64,000 bases of DNA, from the NCBI GenBank assembly GCA_030524175.1, contig JAUNHC010000020.1, forward strand, positions 1-64,000, read 5' to 3'. Below the pieces are notes generated by a model, which was given only the letters and a program-made list of their open reading frames with translations, had not been told where the DNA came from and made no database searches. The stretch comes from Eubacteriales bacterium. Its GTDB lineage: Bacteria; Bacillota; Clostridia; Lachnospirales; Lachnospiraceae. Of this stretch, positions 42,994 through 52,181 are shown in pieces. The position numbers and the translations under genes are program-made. Numbering within the stretch: position 1 is the first letter of the stretch; every line of letters begins with the position of its first letter.

Positions 42994-44577
42994 CTAATCA
43001 TCTTTTCTGCTTCTGCTGTATTCTGTAGGTGACTGCCCTGTAAACTGTTTAAACACACGGCAGAAATACTTGTCACTGGTATATCCCACTTTCCTGCTAA
43101 CCTCGTATACCTTATATTTTCCCTGCTCCAACAGTTCTTTGGCTTTTTCCATACGGATCTCAATAAGATAATCTGTAAAGGTGACTCCCATATACTGCCG
43201 GAACATTCGGCTGAAATATGTAGGGTTCAGATAATAATGGTCTGCCAGGGACTCCAGGGACAAAGAAGAAGCATAGTTTTTCTTCATATAATCGGATGCT
43301 TTGTCAATAATATTCCTGGAAACCTCATTCTGCCTTTGTGCCATAATTTCTATCACTTGCTTAAGCATGGCAAGGCACACATCTTTCATGATCTTCTTAT
43401 CCTTGGCTTCCATGATTTTCTGGTAATCCATGATCTCCTTCACATCCTGCCACAAGGCCCCGCTCATTTTCATAAGCTTATGGGAGAGCATGGAAAACAT
43501 ATCCACCATCAGCTGTTTTACCTGCTCCAGAGGAAATCCCCGGAATTCAAAAAGCAGATTCTCCACCAATGCCTCCAGTTCTTCAAAATCCCCGTCACTG
43601 ATGGTTTCCATAAGAAACCTGTATTTCTGCTGAAGCCTGTCATAATCCTCCTGCACCAGCCTGATTTTCTCTGCATTTTTCTCCTGGATATGCATCTGGA
43701 GGGAATATTTATATTCTGCCAGATCAGTGATGGTGGGAAAACAAGCTTCTACCTCTGCTTCCATATCAAGAGTCAGAAGCATGGATACTGCCTGCTTTTT
43801 CTCCTCTAGCTGTGTCCTCAGCCTGTCTTCAAACTCTTTCATATCACACATTTCACTGGTAGTTACGATCACCTTCAAAATATCTGCTGTAAGATACACC
43901 GAATGATAAGAAAGCCCCTGGTTATGGCTTCCGAAAATATTATTGAGCAGATTGTATCTGTTATCCCTCTGCTGATAATACATTTGATTTGCATCCGGAT
44001 TGATCTCCAGAGAAACATTTACAATAGCACAGGGCGTTCTTGTGCTGAAGTCTAGTGAAAGAAGCTCTCTCTTACGGATGATATTATCCTTATATCTCAG
44101 ACCGCCCACTAAAAGCCCAACCCAAAACTGCTCCTGAAGTTCCGGCAGGATCTCCTTAAATTCTTTTTCCCGTCCCTTTCGCTGCTCCTGTGCCCTGGCA
44201 GATTCATCCAGATTCTCCTTTATATTGGAAAAAACCTTCTGAAGTTCATCCATGCGGATAGGCTTAAGTATATAATGCTCCACATTGTATTCAATGGCCT
44301 TTCTGGCATATTCAAATTCCTTATAGCCGCTTAAGATCACCACCTTACAGGCAAGCTGATTCTCGTGGATATATTTTGCCAGGTCAAGGCCGGAAATCTC
44401 CGCCATTTCTATATCTGTAAGAACTACATCCACCTTATGCTCCTTCAGATATTCAATGGTCTCCTTCCCGTCTTCAAAATCCGCTGCCACATGAAATCCC
44501 ATGGCTTCCCAGTCAATATAATTACACATACCTGCGCGGATGGTATACTCATCATCCACCACCACCAACTGATACAT
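42994..44577 (-). CDS. YesN-type response regulator with AraC output
   Basis: Regulator of 527 residues: receiver domain (about 1-122; DDE near 9, phospho-acceptor Asp in VDVVLTDIEM near 55, Lys in HYILKPIRM), a long middle region (about 130-420, partly coiled coil) and a C-terminal AraC pair of helix-turn-helices (about 425-525; LSLESLADHYYLNPTYFSRMFRQYMG and VYEVSRKVGYTSDKYFCRVFKQFTG). It likely activates the sugar transporter promoter upstream of 39321. Direct partner of the kinase that follows. Confidence 0.92.
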   Translation of the reverse strand: MYQLVVVDDEYTIRAGMCNYIDWEAMGFHVAADFEDGKETIEYLKEHKVDVVLTDIEMAEISGLDLAKYIHENQLACKVVILSGYKEFEYARKAIEYNVEHYILKPIRMDELQKVFSNIKENLDESARAQEQRKGREKEFKEILPELQEQFWVGLLVGGLRYKDNIIRKRELLSLDFSTRTPCAIVNVSLEINPDANQMYYQQRDNRYNLLNNIFGSHNQGLSYHSVYLTADILKVIVTTSEMCDMKEFEDRLRTQLEEKKQAVSMLLTLDMEAEVEACFPTITDLAEYKYSLQMHIQEKNAEKIRLVQEDYDRLQQKYRFLMETISDGDFEELEALVENLLFEFRGFPLEQVKQLMVDMFSMLSHKLMKMSGALWQDVKEIMDYQKIMEAKDKKIMKDVCLAMLKQVIEIMAQRQNEVSRNIIDKASDYMKKNYASSLSLESLADHYYLNPTYFSRMFRQYMGVTFTDYLIEIRMEKAKELLEQGKYKVYEVSRKVGYTSDKYFCRVFKQFTGQSPTEYSRSRKDD

Positions 44578-44652
44578 CCCTCTTCTTCCTTTCTCCCCTT
44601 ACTCTTTCTGCCCTGAACTCTCTGTACTTACGGTGTCTGACCCGCTCCCATG

Positions 44653-45672
44653 TTAAAAAGGAAGTTTCTCATCAATATACTGCTCCACCTGGCTTTTCCC
44701 CACAAATATAGTGGGCACAATGGTCATTTCCTCGTAAGACTCACCTTTCAGAATACTTTCTCCTGTCCTGACGGCTCTTTTGATCATCTGAGGCCAGTAA
44801 CTCATGGAAAACAACACATAATCTTCCTCTGACTGGATCCGTCTGTACATTTCCTGTGATCCGGAAGACCCGGCTATCACCTTTAAATTTGGAAACATTC
44901 TCTTTTCCGTTCCCTTTTTCCTGTATTCATCCAGCACATCCAGAATCCCCAGGGCGATTTCATCATCGTGGGTAAAGACAGCTCCCACGCTTCTTCGAAG
45001 CTCAGCCGGCTGCTTCTTGATCCAATCCCTGAACATTTCCTGTGTGTCCTCTCTCTGCCATCCTGTATATCCCACTTGGATCTTCTCGAAATTATCATTG
45101 ATGGTTTCGTCAAAACCGTCTGTTCTCTGAAACGGTACTGTGGAGGTATCTCCCATCAGTTCCAATACCACAGTCCCATCAGGAAAATAATTGTTAAAAA
45201 ATTTCGCTGTTTCAATCCCGATTCCCGGATTATCCCCCTTTACTGTTGCTGACGGAGCAAAATCCGGAATCTCCCTGTCAAAGATCACCAGAGGAATATC
45301 TTCTCTCTGAACAGCAATAGCCGCGGTCTTAAGCGACGCACCGTCCATAGGCAGCATGACAATACAGTCCACACCCTGCTCCACTAGCTCCACCACCTGC
45401 CTGGACTGCTCATTGGAATCATCCCCTGTGACACACACATAATCCCAGTCATTCTCCTCTGCCACCTGTTTCAGCTCTTCCTGGGCATAATAAAGCACAC
45501 CCTCAGCCCATGCATGGGTAGGACCAATGGTGCTCACTGCTATTGTCATTTTCTTCTCCTTGGGTTCCCCGCCGCAGCCAGCCAAAGCAGTCCCCAGAAC
45601 CAGTGCCGCAGCCCCCGCCGCAGCTAATTTCACAGCCAGTTCACGTCCTGACTTTCTTCTAACTGCCTTCAT
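44653..45672 (-). CDS. Sugar-binding lipoprotein, likely sensor subunit
   Basis: Protein of 339 residues with a lipoprotein signal (AAALVLGTALAGCGG, lipobox cysteine) and a Peripla_BP_4-like binding domain. It is a paralogue of the transporter's binding protein 38254-39321: shared blocks include VKGDN-GIG-ETAKFF, ELMGD, GWQREDTQEMF and GAVFTHDDEIALGI. First gene of the locus, 75 bases before the YesN-type regulator; by analogy with XylFII it would present sugar to the kinase. The start at 45672 precedes the signal peptide directly; a GTG at 45729 in frame has no ribosome site. Confidence 0.85.
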   Translation of the reverse strand: MKAVRRKSGRELAVKLAAAGAAALVLGTALAGCGGEPKEKKMTIAVSTIGPTHAWAEGVLYYAQEELKQVAEENDWDYVCVTGDDSNEQSRQVVELVEQGVDCIVMLPMDGASLKTAAIAVQREDIPLVIFDREIPDFAPSATVKGDNPGIGIETAKFFNNYFPDGTVVLELMGDTSTVPFQRTDGFDETINDNFEKIQVGYTGWQREDTQEMFRDWIKKQPAELRRSVGAVFTHDDEIALGILDVLDEYRKKGTEKRMFPNLKVIAGSSGSQEMYRRIQSEEDYVLFSMSYWPQMIKRAVRTGESILKGESYEEMTIVPTIFVGKSQVEQYIDEKLPF

Positions 45673-45729
45673 ATTCTGTCTCTGCTCCCTGTAATCACAT
45701 TCCGCTCCTTCTCCAATTTCACCGCTCAC

Positions 45730-45880
45730 TATTTTGTTGAATTATACCATGATGCCTTGTAACTGACAATAATTTTCATGCAATTTGCCAGACCTGCTGG
45801 TCAGGCAGGATATTACCAGTGAACAATAATCTCGTGTTTATCCGGTCTGCTGCCTGCATGGCAATATCTTATGACAACAA
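45730..45880. repeat. Intergenic region with a decayed copy of the 14852 element
   Basis: The 16 bases GGATATTACCAGTGAA at 45808-45823 are identical to 14974-14989, and TTTTCATGCA nearby also occurs in that element. Terminal inverted repeats are no longer clear. The region also has to contain the promoter of the sugar-sensing operon, which I cannot place with confidence. Confidence 0.5.
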
Positions 45881-45926
45881 AAAACAGCTCTGCACTTCGC
45901 ATCATCACACGCTGCAGAGCTGTTTT
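45881..45926 (-). terminator. Terminator of the purine genes
   Basis: AAAACAGCTCTGCA pairs perfectly with TGCAGAGCTGTTTT (14 bp), followed on the reverse strand by TTGTTGTCAT after an in-stem T run. Confidence 0.85.
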
Positions 45927-45964
45927 CATTTCTGATTTATAATATTTTTTGCATTAACTGCTTT

Positions 45965-47149
45965 TTAGTGGTGGAACAGTCTTATTCCTGTAAATGCCAT
46001 CACCATGTTATATTTATTACAAGTTGCAATGACTGCATCATCACGTACAGAACCGCCAGGCTCTGCGATATATTTGACACCGCTCTTGTTGGCGCGTTCA
46101 ATATTGTCGCTGAATGGGAAGAATGCATCAGAGCCTAAGGTTACACCGTCCATATTATCAATCCATGCCCGTTTCTCTTCCCGGGTAAATACTTCCGGCT
46201 TCTCTGTGAAGATATTCTCCCACGCGCCGTCTGCCAGTACGTCCATATATTCCTCACCGATGTAAACATCAATGGCATTGTCCCTCTCTGCACGGGTGAT
46301 CGTATCTTTGAACGGAAGGTTTAATACCTTCGGACACTGGCGGAGGAACCAGTTGTCAGCCTTCTGGCCTGCAAGGCGTGTACAGTGTACACGGGACTGC
46401 TGGCCTGCACCTACACCGATGGCCTGTCCGTCTTTTACGAAGCAAACAGAATTGGACTGTGTATATTTCAGTACGATCAAAGAAATCTTCATATCCCGCT
46501 TTGCTTCTTCGGAAAGCTCTTTATTGTCTGTCACAATGTTGGAGATCAATGCATCATCAATGGCAAGCTCCTGACGTCCCTGCTCGAAGGTGATGCCGTA
46601 AACCTCTTTATGCTCAAGAGGAGCCGGTACGTAATCCGGGTCGATTTCAATCACATTGTAGTTGCCTTTCTTCTTCTGCTTCAGGATTTCCAGTGCCTCA
46701 TCCGTGTACCCGGGAGCGATCACACCGTCAGATACTTCTCTCTTGATCAGGAGGGCTGTATCCTTGTCACACACGTCAGAAAGGGAAATGAAATCACCAA
46801 AGGAGGACATACGGTCTGCTCCTCTTGCCCTTGCATATGCACAGGCGATGGGTGAGAAGTTTTTCCAGTCCATATCATCAACCCAGTAAATTTTTGCCAG
46901 TGTTTCCGTGAGGGGAAGACCTACAGACGCCCCAGCCGGAGATACATGCTTAAAGGAGGTTGCAGCCGGAAGGCCTGTGGCATTTTTCAGATCACGTACA
47001 AGCTGCCAGCCGTTGAAGGCATCCAGGAAATTAATGTATCCCGGCTTGCCGCTTAATACCTTGATAGGAAGCTCTGCTCCGTCTGCAAGATAAATTTTAG
47101 ATGGTTTCTGGTTTGGGTTACAGCCATATTTTAACTCTAATTCTTTCAT
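45965..47149 (-). CDS. AICAR formyltransferase (PurH transformylase domain only)
   Basis: Enzyme of 394 residues corresponding to the formyltransferase part of bifunctional PurH, without the N-terminal IMP cyclohydrolase domain. Key blocks are the AICAR-site Lys-His in AATSFKHVSPAGASVG, LKYTQSNSVCFVKDGQAIGVGAGQQSRVHC, LGSDAFFPFSDNIERA and GGSVRDDAVIATCNKY. It formylates AICAR with 10-formyl-THF in the penultimate step of IMP synthesis. The cyclohydrolase is the next gene upstream. The start at 47149 has GGAGG 7 bases upstream; an in-frame start at 47200 does not. Confidence 0.9.
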   Translation of the reverse strand: MKELELKYGCNPNQKPSKIYLADGAELPIKVLSGKPGYINFLDAFNGWQLVRDLKNATGLPAATSFKHVSPAGASVGLPLTETLAKIYWVDDMDWKNFSPIACAYARARGADRMSSFGDFISLSDVCDKDTALLIKREVSDGVIAPGYTDEALEILKQKKKGNYNVIEIDPDYVPAPLEHKEVYGITFEQGRQELAIDDALISNIVTDNKELSEEAKRDMKISLIVLKYTQSNSVCFVKDGQAIGVGAGQQSRVHCTRLAGQKADNWFLRQCPKVLNLPFKDTITRAERDNAIDVYIGEEYMDVLADGAWENIFTEKPEVFTREEKRAWIDNMDGVTLGSDAFFPFSDNIERANKSGVKYIAEPGGSVRDDAVIATCNKYNMVMAFTGIRLFHH

Positions 47150-47251
47150 AATATAGTCCTCCGTTTTTATATGCGGTAAAATCCGCATCACTGTCATCAT
47201 GTGCTTGATATAAAATATACGCCATAGTCTGTATAAGCTGAACAGGGGTAT

Positions 47252-47965
47252 TTACTGGTTTTTGTTCACAATTTTAGTCTCGTAGGTTCCTGCTTCAATG
47301 TCAATATATCTCACAAAAAGAGAAACCTTATTGTCTTCATTCAAACTGTTCCAGAGCATATCTGTGAATTCGTCCATATCATCCGGGATTGCTACAAGCT
47401 TAGGCTCTCCTTCAAAGCTTGGAAGGGGATTACCGTCACATTTGTAAGTATGGATAAAATGGCCTTCCCCGGCCGCAGCGTTTTCGTATGCAAAGGTATA
47501 ACGGCTGCAAGCATCCGGGCTTCCGTTATTGCTCTTCAAGATAGACATTGCATAGTTAAACTTGTCGTTTTCCACATGGAGGACTCCGGAGATACGAGGT
47601 GTGTAATTTGGTCCGTCCGGTTCAAATTCTCTGCTTCTTAAGGACTGCTCGAAGGTAAGCTGCTTGTCCATTCCTTCATAAATAGTATCGGTCTGGTCGC
47701 CGTTGGTGACAATAGTCTTGTTGCCCAGTACGCGTACCGGTGCGTAAATAATAAGACTTGGGTCGGTGAGCTTGGAAGGGTCGAACGCCTGGGTGCGGAT
47801 ACCTTCCCCATCCTCCACAAATACACGGTTTCTGCTGTTCTCGCTTCTGCCCATGATGAAATAAGCTGTCACTGCTTTCGTTCCGTCCTTGGAACGTCCG
47901 ATGATGATTCCTCTTCCGGGATAGGAATTCTCTTTTAATTCTTTCTCCAGTGATAACATTTCCAT
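47252..47965 (-). CDS. IMP cyclohydrolase, PurO-like
   Basis: Protein of 237 residues of the stand-alone IMP cyclohydrolase family best known from archaeal PurO: NSYPGRGIIIGRSKDGTKAVTAYFIMGRSENSRNRVF at the N-terminus and GPNYTPRISGVLH in the middle. It closes the purine ring of FAICAR to IMP. Placed directly upstream of the AICAR formyltransferase and directly downstream of a ZTP riboswitch, so the two final IMP steps are controlled together. ATG start preceded by an AAGGAGAG site. Confidence 0.88.
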   Translation of the reverse strand: MEMLSLEKELKENSYPGRGIIIGRSKDGTKAVTAYFIMGRSENSRNRVFVEDGEGIRTQAFDPSKLTDPSLIIYAPVRVLGNKTIVTNGDQTDTIYEGMDKQLTFEQSLRSREFEPDGPNYTPRISGVLHVENDKFNYAMSILKSNNGSPDACSRYTFAYENAAAGEGHFIHTYKCDGNPLPSFEGEPKLVAIPDDMDEFTDMLWNSLNEDNKVSLFVRYIDIEAGTYETKIVNKNQ

Positions 47966-48038
47966 AATCTGCTCTCCTTTTCATTTGGTGGTCTGCCGGA
48001 GACTTAAGGCTATCTGCCCTGTCCGGCTGTTAAGGGGT

Positions 48039-48145
48039 AAAAAAACGCCTGGGAAGCCTTTCTCCAGGCTGCCCAGGCGGTCGGCACGATACTTCTGCTG
48101 CACTCCCTGTAGGTGACCCTACTTCCGCCAGTCATGCAGCCGTTA
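48039..48145 (-). promoter_or_regulatory. ZTP/ZMP (pfl) riboswitch with terminator
   Basis: Reverse-strand leader with the pfl hallmarks: ACTGGCGGAAGTAGGG, ACCTACAGGGAGTGCA and, after a spacer, GTGCCGACCGCCTGGGC. The last segment can instead pair into GCCTGGG...CCCAGGCG followed by seven T (48039-48079), an intrinsic terminator. This is the usual ON-switch design: ZTP/ZMP, which build up when AICAR is not consumed, would prevent termination and turn on the IMP cyclohydrolase and AICAR formyltransferase genes downstream. Confidence 0.92.
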
Positions 48146-48243
48146 GCTTTATACTACAATACTTTCTTCGAATTTTCAAGCTATAAAATCATTTGTTTTT
48201 ACATCTTATTTTGTGCATTTCTCACAAAAAATTCTATCCGCTT

Positions 48244-51200
48244 TTATTTCACAATCACTTTCTTCTGATTAGACCATGGACTAAACACCTTCTTTTGGTC
48301 CTCACTGCTCCTGTTCCAGGCATGAACTCCGGCAAAATAAGTTCCTTTTTCCACATTCTTAAATGTGACAGTCACCTTGTCCCGGCCCTTTTCTTTTATT
48401 ACATACGGAGAATAATCAACAGGACGCATTTCCCCATTTACCTTCTTCCTCTCCCTGCCAAGTATAACGTCATATCCTGAAGCATTTTTGCAGCGGGTAA
48501 AGGTAACCTGTACTGTATTCCCCTTCCGTGACACGCTGACAATCCTGGGAGTATCAGGGGTCTCGGCTGTTACATTGAAAAGATAAGGTTCTGACCAGAT
48601 ACTGAATTTCTTCTTTCCGTTTTCATCTCTTATCCATGAATGGCAGTATGCATAGTAAGTACCTTTCTGTACATAGTAGAAATCTGTCTTTGTCAAAAGG
48701 ATGTTTTTCTTTACCTGTAGATAATCTTTATCTACAATGCAATTTATATTTTCACTGATAACGAAATCATAGCCCTGAGCCCCTGCACTTTCCCCTTCAA
48801 GGATAGCTGCCGCTTTGTTGCCCGTTACATTTACTGTCTTGATCACCGGAGCGGCCGGACGTATAACAGTTCCATCCTTTCCGATAATACTTCCGTCAGC
48901 ACCGTGTATTGTACCATCGGGCTGTACCGTTGTGCCATCAGGATAAGTGACTGTCCCATCGGGCTGTACCACGGAACCTGCAGGCGGCTGTACTTTATTG
49001 CCGTCCGGCTGTACTACTGTATTTCCTTCTGCAGTAGTTACAGTTCCCGTTTCCGGATCATACTTGGGCCGTTCCCCGTTATCTCCTTTGTTTATCTCAG
49101 TGTGCCCCTGGTCAGGGTCTGTATTAGGCAAAGTGACATTTCCTTCACTGTCTATCACTGTTCCATTTACATCCGTAACATTCTCCTGCTTGTCAATAGA
49201 TGGTTTCTTTCCGTCCTCGCCAGGTGAAAGAACAGTTTCATCCGGGAGAATAATTGTTCCGTCCGGCTTTATGACCGTTCCGTTGGGGGTCTGTATACTT
49301 CCGTCCGGAAGTAAAATGGAACCTGGAGGCATATTGTCTAATGGGGACGGTACAGGGACATAAATAACAAGACCTTTATAATCCTCTTCCAAAAGCTTCA
49401 CATAATCATCTACTAATGACTGCTGTTTTAGGGGCAGTTTTCGATAAGCATCCAATAATCTAAACCGCTCTTGCAGAGATTTTTTTGACTGGTTATCTAT
49501 ATATTTATCAAGCGATCCTATTTTAATCAGCACAGCATCTAATTCTGTAAAGTCGGCCGGATATACAGTGATGCTATGATCGATATCCATGTCCTCATTG
49601 ACGGTAACTGTCAAAGTCCATGTATCCTTTGAACCGGAGTCCAACGTTATCTCTTCTATAGGGTCAGTTGTCCCTTTTTTTAATGCTGTAAGGCTGCTTA
49701 TCTCGCCGTAATTAATCCAGTTATTTTTTAAAGCAGCAGTTACTATAATTTCGCTTCCGCTTTTATAGTAGTCAAGTTTTCCTTGAGTAGTCTTGTCCCC
49801 TCCGGTCACCTTGACTGTATACTCCGCGCCCTCCGGTGCTGTAGTTACCTGATGATAAGTCCCGTCTTTCAAGAATATTTTTAATGTAATATCATATGGG
49901 GGAGCATCTGTATCAATGGTCAGTATTGTTTTCCCGTTTTCCTCTGAATACGTAAAATCACCTGCCCAAAACGGTAAATTAGCCTCCCAGCCACCAGCAG
50001 AATAGTAGTACCGCACTTCCTCAATCAGCCTTCCCAATGGAAGTTCGATTTTAATTTTTAATTTGCCGCCTTCAACCATTGTTTGAGGAATTTCAAGGAT
50101 TTTTACTCCGTCAGGAAGCTCGCTGTCATCAGGCGGTGTGATCGTATGTAATATCGGTTCAGGTACTACCACGGTTGCATCCGGACTTGGGTTCCAGGTA
50201 TCCGTTTCTGCAAGTCTTACCTTATAAGTGCCTGCAGTTAATCCTGCGATTTCTTTGTCCCCCTTACTCGTCTTCTGATAGTCCTGTTCCCCGTCTTTTT
50301 TATATTCATATATTTTGCTTGTATCTAACCCTGTGATTTTACCGTCATTGCCGCCCATAGCTGTGGGAAATTCTCCTTTAAGTCCCTGAGGTGCTCCCGG
50401 ATTAAATTTCGGCCTTGTTATTGTGACACTGTAATAACTGGTTTTACTTTCGTCTTTCGATGTGACAGTAAAAGGAAAAGTATTGGTTCCATATGGAATA
50501 TCAAATGTACATTTACCGGTATATGACTTTCCTTCATAACTGATTACTGCCTGGGTATTGACGGTACGGACAGTAAATACCTTTAAATTCGTACCCACAT
50601 CTCCGCTTATAGTATAAACATCATTATCAGCACCCGTGCCGTTCCATGATCCGGGCCATCCGTCAATAAGTGCATCCGTATTGTCGTCAGCGGCAGACGC
50701 CTTCTTTGTCAACTCTAATGTATCCGTAGGTACATAGCTGTTGTTGGATGTAACTATTGCATCCTGCATCTCATAAAATGGATTATCCAAAAGCACAACT
50801 TTATAGTCTTTTATTTCATTGCCCACGTAATTGAAATCAATTTTGTATACATTATAACCTAGAGCAAAACTGCTGACAGCCGTTGTTTTTTGAACCCAGG
50901 CTCCTGGATCATTGCTGTCCTTTTCATACAACACAAAGCTCAGTCCGCTGAGATCTGCCTGATCGTCATACTGACCTGGCTGTCCCTCAAGGGGCAGTCT
51001 AAGTCTCAATACCACGTACTGTGCCGCAGACAGCAGCGCACCCTCTTCGGCTTCCTCTACTCCACCCCCGGCATTCCTACTTCTCCCATCTGTAAAGTCT
51101 CCTGCTTCCTGTACTTGTTCAGACAGTGGCTCTTGTGCACTAAACTCTGCCTGTTGGTTCAAATTCTCCTCCGGCATTTGTACTTCTGTCTCAGAACTGC

Positions 51201-51303
51201 TGAAAACTGCAGTATCTTCCATACCCACGGCTGACGCCATTGCCGGTACGGATGTCAGCATCATTGTAAATGCCAGCATACACGCCAGTAATCTTTTCTT
51301 CAT
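48244..51303 (-). CDS. Large secreted repeat protein with cadherin-like and Fn3-like domains
   Basis: Exported protein of 1019 residues. The signal peptide ends near SVPAMASA. A Gln/Glu-rich low-complexity stretch follows, then a cadherin-like beta-sandwich (about 218-298, VYTISGDVGTNLKVFTV ... SYYSVTITRP), other beta domains, and a Pro/Asp/Gly repeat track (about 650-815) of roughly ten-residue units like PDGTIILPDETVL and QPDGTVTYPDG. Two Fn3-like domains (about 820-1019) close the protein. No LPXTG or C-terminal helix is seen, so its attachment is unclear. An adhesin/surface role is inferred. It lies next to a two-component system that may control it. Confidence 0.75.
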   Translation of the reverse strand: MKKRLLACMLAFTMMLTSVPAMASAVGMEDTAVFSSSETEVQMPEENLNQQAEFSAQEPLSEQVQEAGDFTDGRSRNAGGGVEEAEEGALLSAAQYVVLRLRLPLEGQPGQYDDQADLSGLSFVLYEKDSNDPGAWVQKTTAVSSFALGYNVYKIDFNYVGNEIKDYKVVLLDNPFYEMQDAIVTSNNSYVPTDTLELTKKASAADDNTDALIDGWPGSWNGTGADNDVYTISGDVGTNLKVFTVRTVNTQAVISYEGKSYTGKCTFDIPYGTNTFPFTVTSKDESKTSYYSVTITRPKFNPGAPQGLKGEFPTAMGGNDGKITGLDTSKIYEYKKDGEQDYQKTSKGDKEIAGLTAGTYKVRLAETDTWNPSPDATVVVPEPILHTITPPDDSELPDGVKILEIPQTMVEGGKLKIKIELPLGRLIEEVRYYYSAGGWEANLPFWAGDFTYSEENGKTILTIDTDAPPYDITLKIFLKDGTYHQVTTAPEGAEYTVKVTGGDKTTQGKLDYYKSGSEIIVTAALKNNWINYGEISSLTALKKGTTDPIEEITLDSGSKDTWTLTVTVNEDMDIDHSITVYPADFTELDAVLIKIGSLDKYIDNQSKKSLQERFRLLDAYRKLPLKQQSLVDDYVKLLEEDYKGLVIYVPVPSPLDNMPPGSILLPDGSIQTPNGTVIKPDGTIILPDETVLSPGEDGKKPSIDKQENVTDVNGTVIDSEGNVTLPNTDPDQGHTEINKGDNGERPKYDPETGTVTTAEGNTVVQPDGNKVQPPAGSVVQPDGTVTYPDGTTVQPDGTIHGADGSIIGKDGTVIRPAAPVIKTVNVTGNKAAAILEGESAGAQGYDFVISENINCIVDKDYLQVKKNILLTKTDFYYVQKGTYYAYCHSWIRDENGKKKFSIWSEPYLFNVTAETPDTPRIVSVSRKGNTVQVTFTRCKNASGYDVILGRERKKVNGEMRPVDYSPYVIKEKGRDKVTVTFKNVEKGTYFAGVHAWNRSSEDQKKVFSPWSNQKKVIVK

Positions 51304-51387
51304 TTTTACACCCTTCCTTTCTCTTTTTTACAGGGATGTCTAAAACCATCCCTTGAACATTGGCTGTATATGTTCAGCCATATATGC

Positions 51388-51419
51388 AAAAACAGAAAGC
51401 CAAATTGACTTTCTGTTTT
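51388..51419 (-). terminator. Terminator of the two-component operon
   Basis: AAAACAGAAAG pairs with CTTTCTGTTTT (11 bp); on the reverse strand TTTTTGC follows. It lies between the response regulator stop and the secreted protein start, so the latter has its own promoter or depends on read-through. Smaller hairpins (51334-51353, 51361-51380) follow. Confidence 0.8.
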
Positions 51420-51494
51420 ACGGGGGCTTATCCCCTGCCTACAGTATACTGTAAAAAAGAGAGAAAATGGGAAAGATTGCAGATTTGTAACCTT

Positions 51495-52181
51495 TTATTC
51501 TTCCTTGCCGAAACAATATCCGCTTCCCCAGCCGGAAGTGATTGTATATTCACTGCCTTCCAGTTTTCTGCGCAAACGTGACACAGTGGTGCGTACTGCT
51601 CTGGCATCTCCGTGCATGGGCAGTTTCCATACTGCTTCATATAAAGATTTCGGGGATATCCCCTGTCCTTCGTGCTGTATCAGATACAGAAGGGCAGTGT
51701 ACTCCCTGGGATTCAGCAGCATGTCCTGCCCCTTAAGATACGCTCTGTATGCCACCAGATCCAGTTCTATCGGCCCGCATACCAGCCTGGAAGGCACCTT
51801 CATATGTCTTCTGGCCAGAAGAGCTACAATACGTGCCTGGAGCTCTTCAATGCGGTAAGGCTTTGTCATATAATCATCGGCACCTCCAGTGAGACCTTTG
51901 ACCATATCCTCATAGTCCCGTCTGCTGGTAAGCATGAGTACGGAGGCGGCACAGATCTGTCTTAATTCAGGGATAAATTCCAGTCCATTCCCATCAGGCA
52001 GCAAAATATCCAGTACCGCAATATCCACTGCAGGATGCTCTTCCAATATCTTCCTTGTGTCTTCTAAAGTTCCGGCAGTGAGTACATGGAAATTCTTACG
52101 CTTTAAAACTGCTTCATTTAGTTTCAGGACATGTTCGTTATCCTCAACCAGCAGGATCACAGGGCTTTTATTTTCACTCAT
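51495..52181 (-). CDS. OmpR/PhoB-type response regulator
   Basis: Regulator of 228 residues: receiver (about 7-120; LVEDN, phospho-acceptor Asp in DIAVLDILLPDGNG near 56, Lys in YMTKPYR) and winged-helix output (about 130-225; PKSLYEAVWKLPMHGDARAVRTTVSRLRRKLEG). Its start overlaps the end of the split kinase gene by 8 bases, so they are one operon. If the kinase is out of frame, this regulator may lack its signal. The secreted repeat protein 190 bases downstream is a possible target. Confidence 0.9.
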   Translation of the reverse strand: MSENKSPVILLVEDNEHVLKLNEAVLKRKNFHVLTAGTLEDTRKILEEHPAVDIAVLDILLPDGNGLEFIPELRQICAASVLMLTSRRDYEDMVKGLTGGADDYMTKPYRIEELQARIVALLARRHMKVPSRLVCGPIELDLVAYRAYLKGQDMLLNPREYTALLYLIQHEGQGISPKSLYEAVWKLPMHGDARAVRTTVSRLRRKLEGSEYTITSGWGSGYCFGKEE

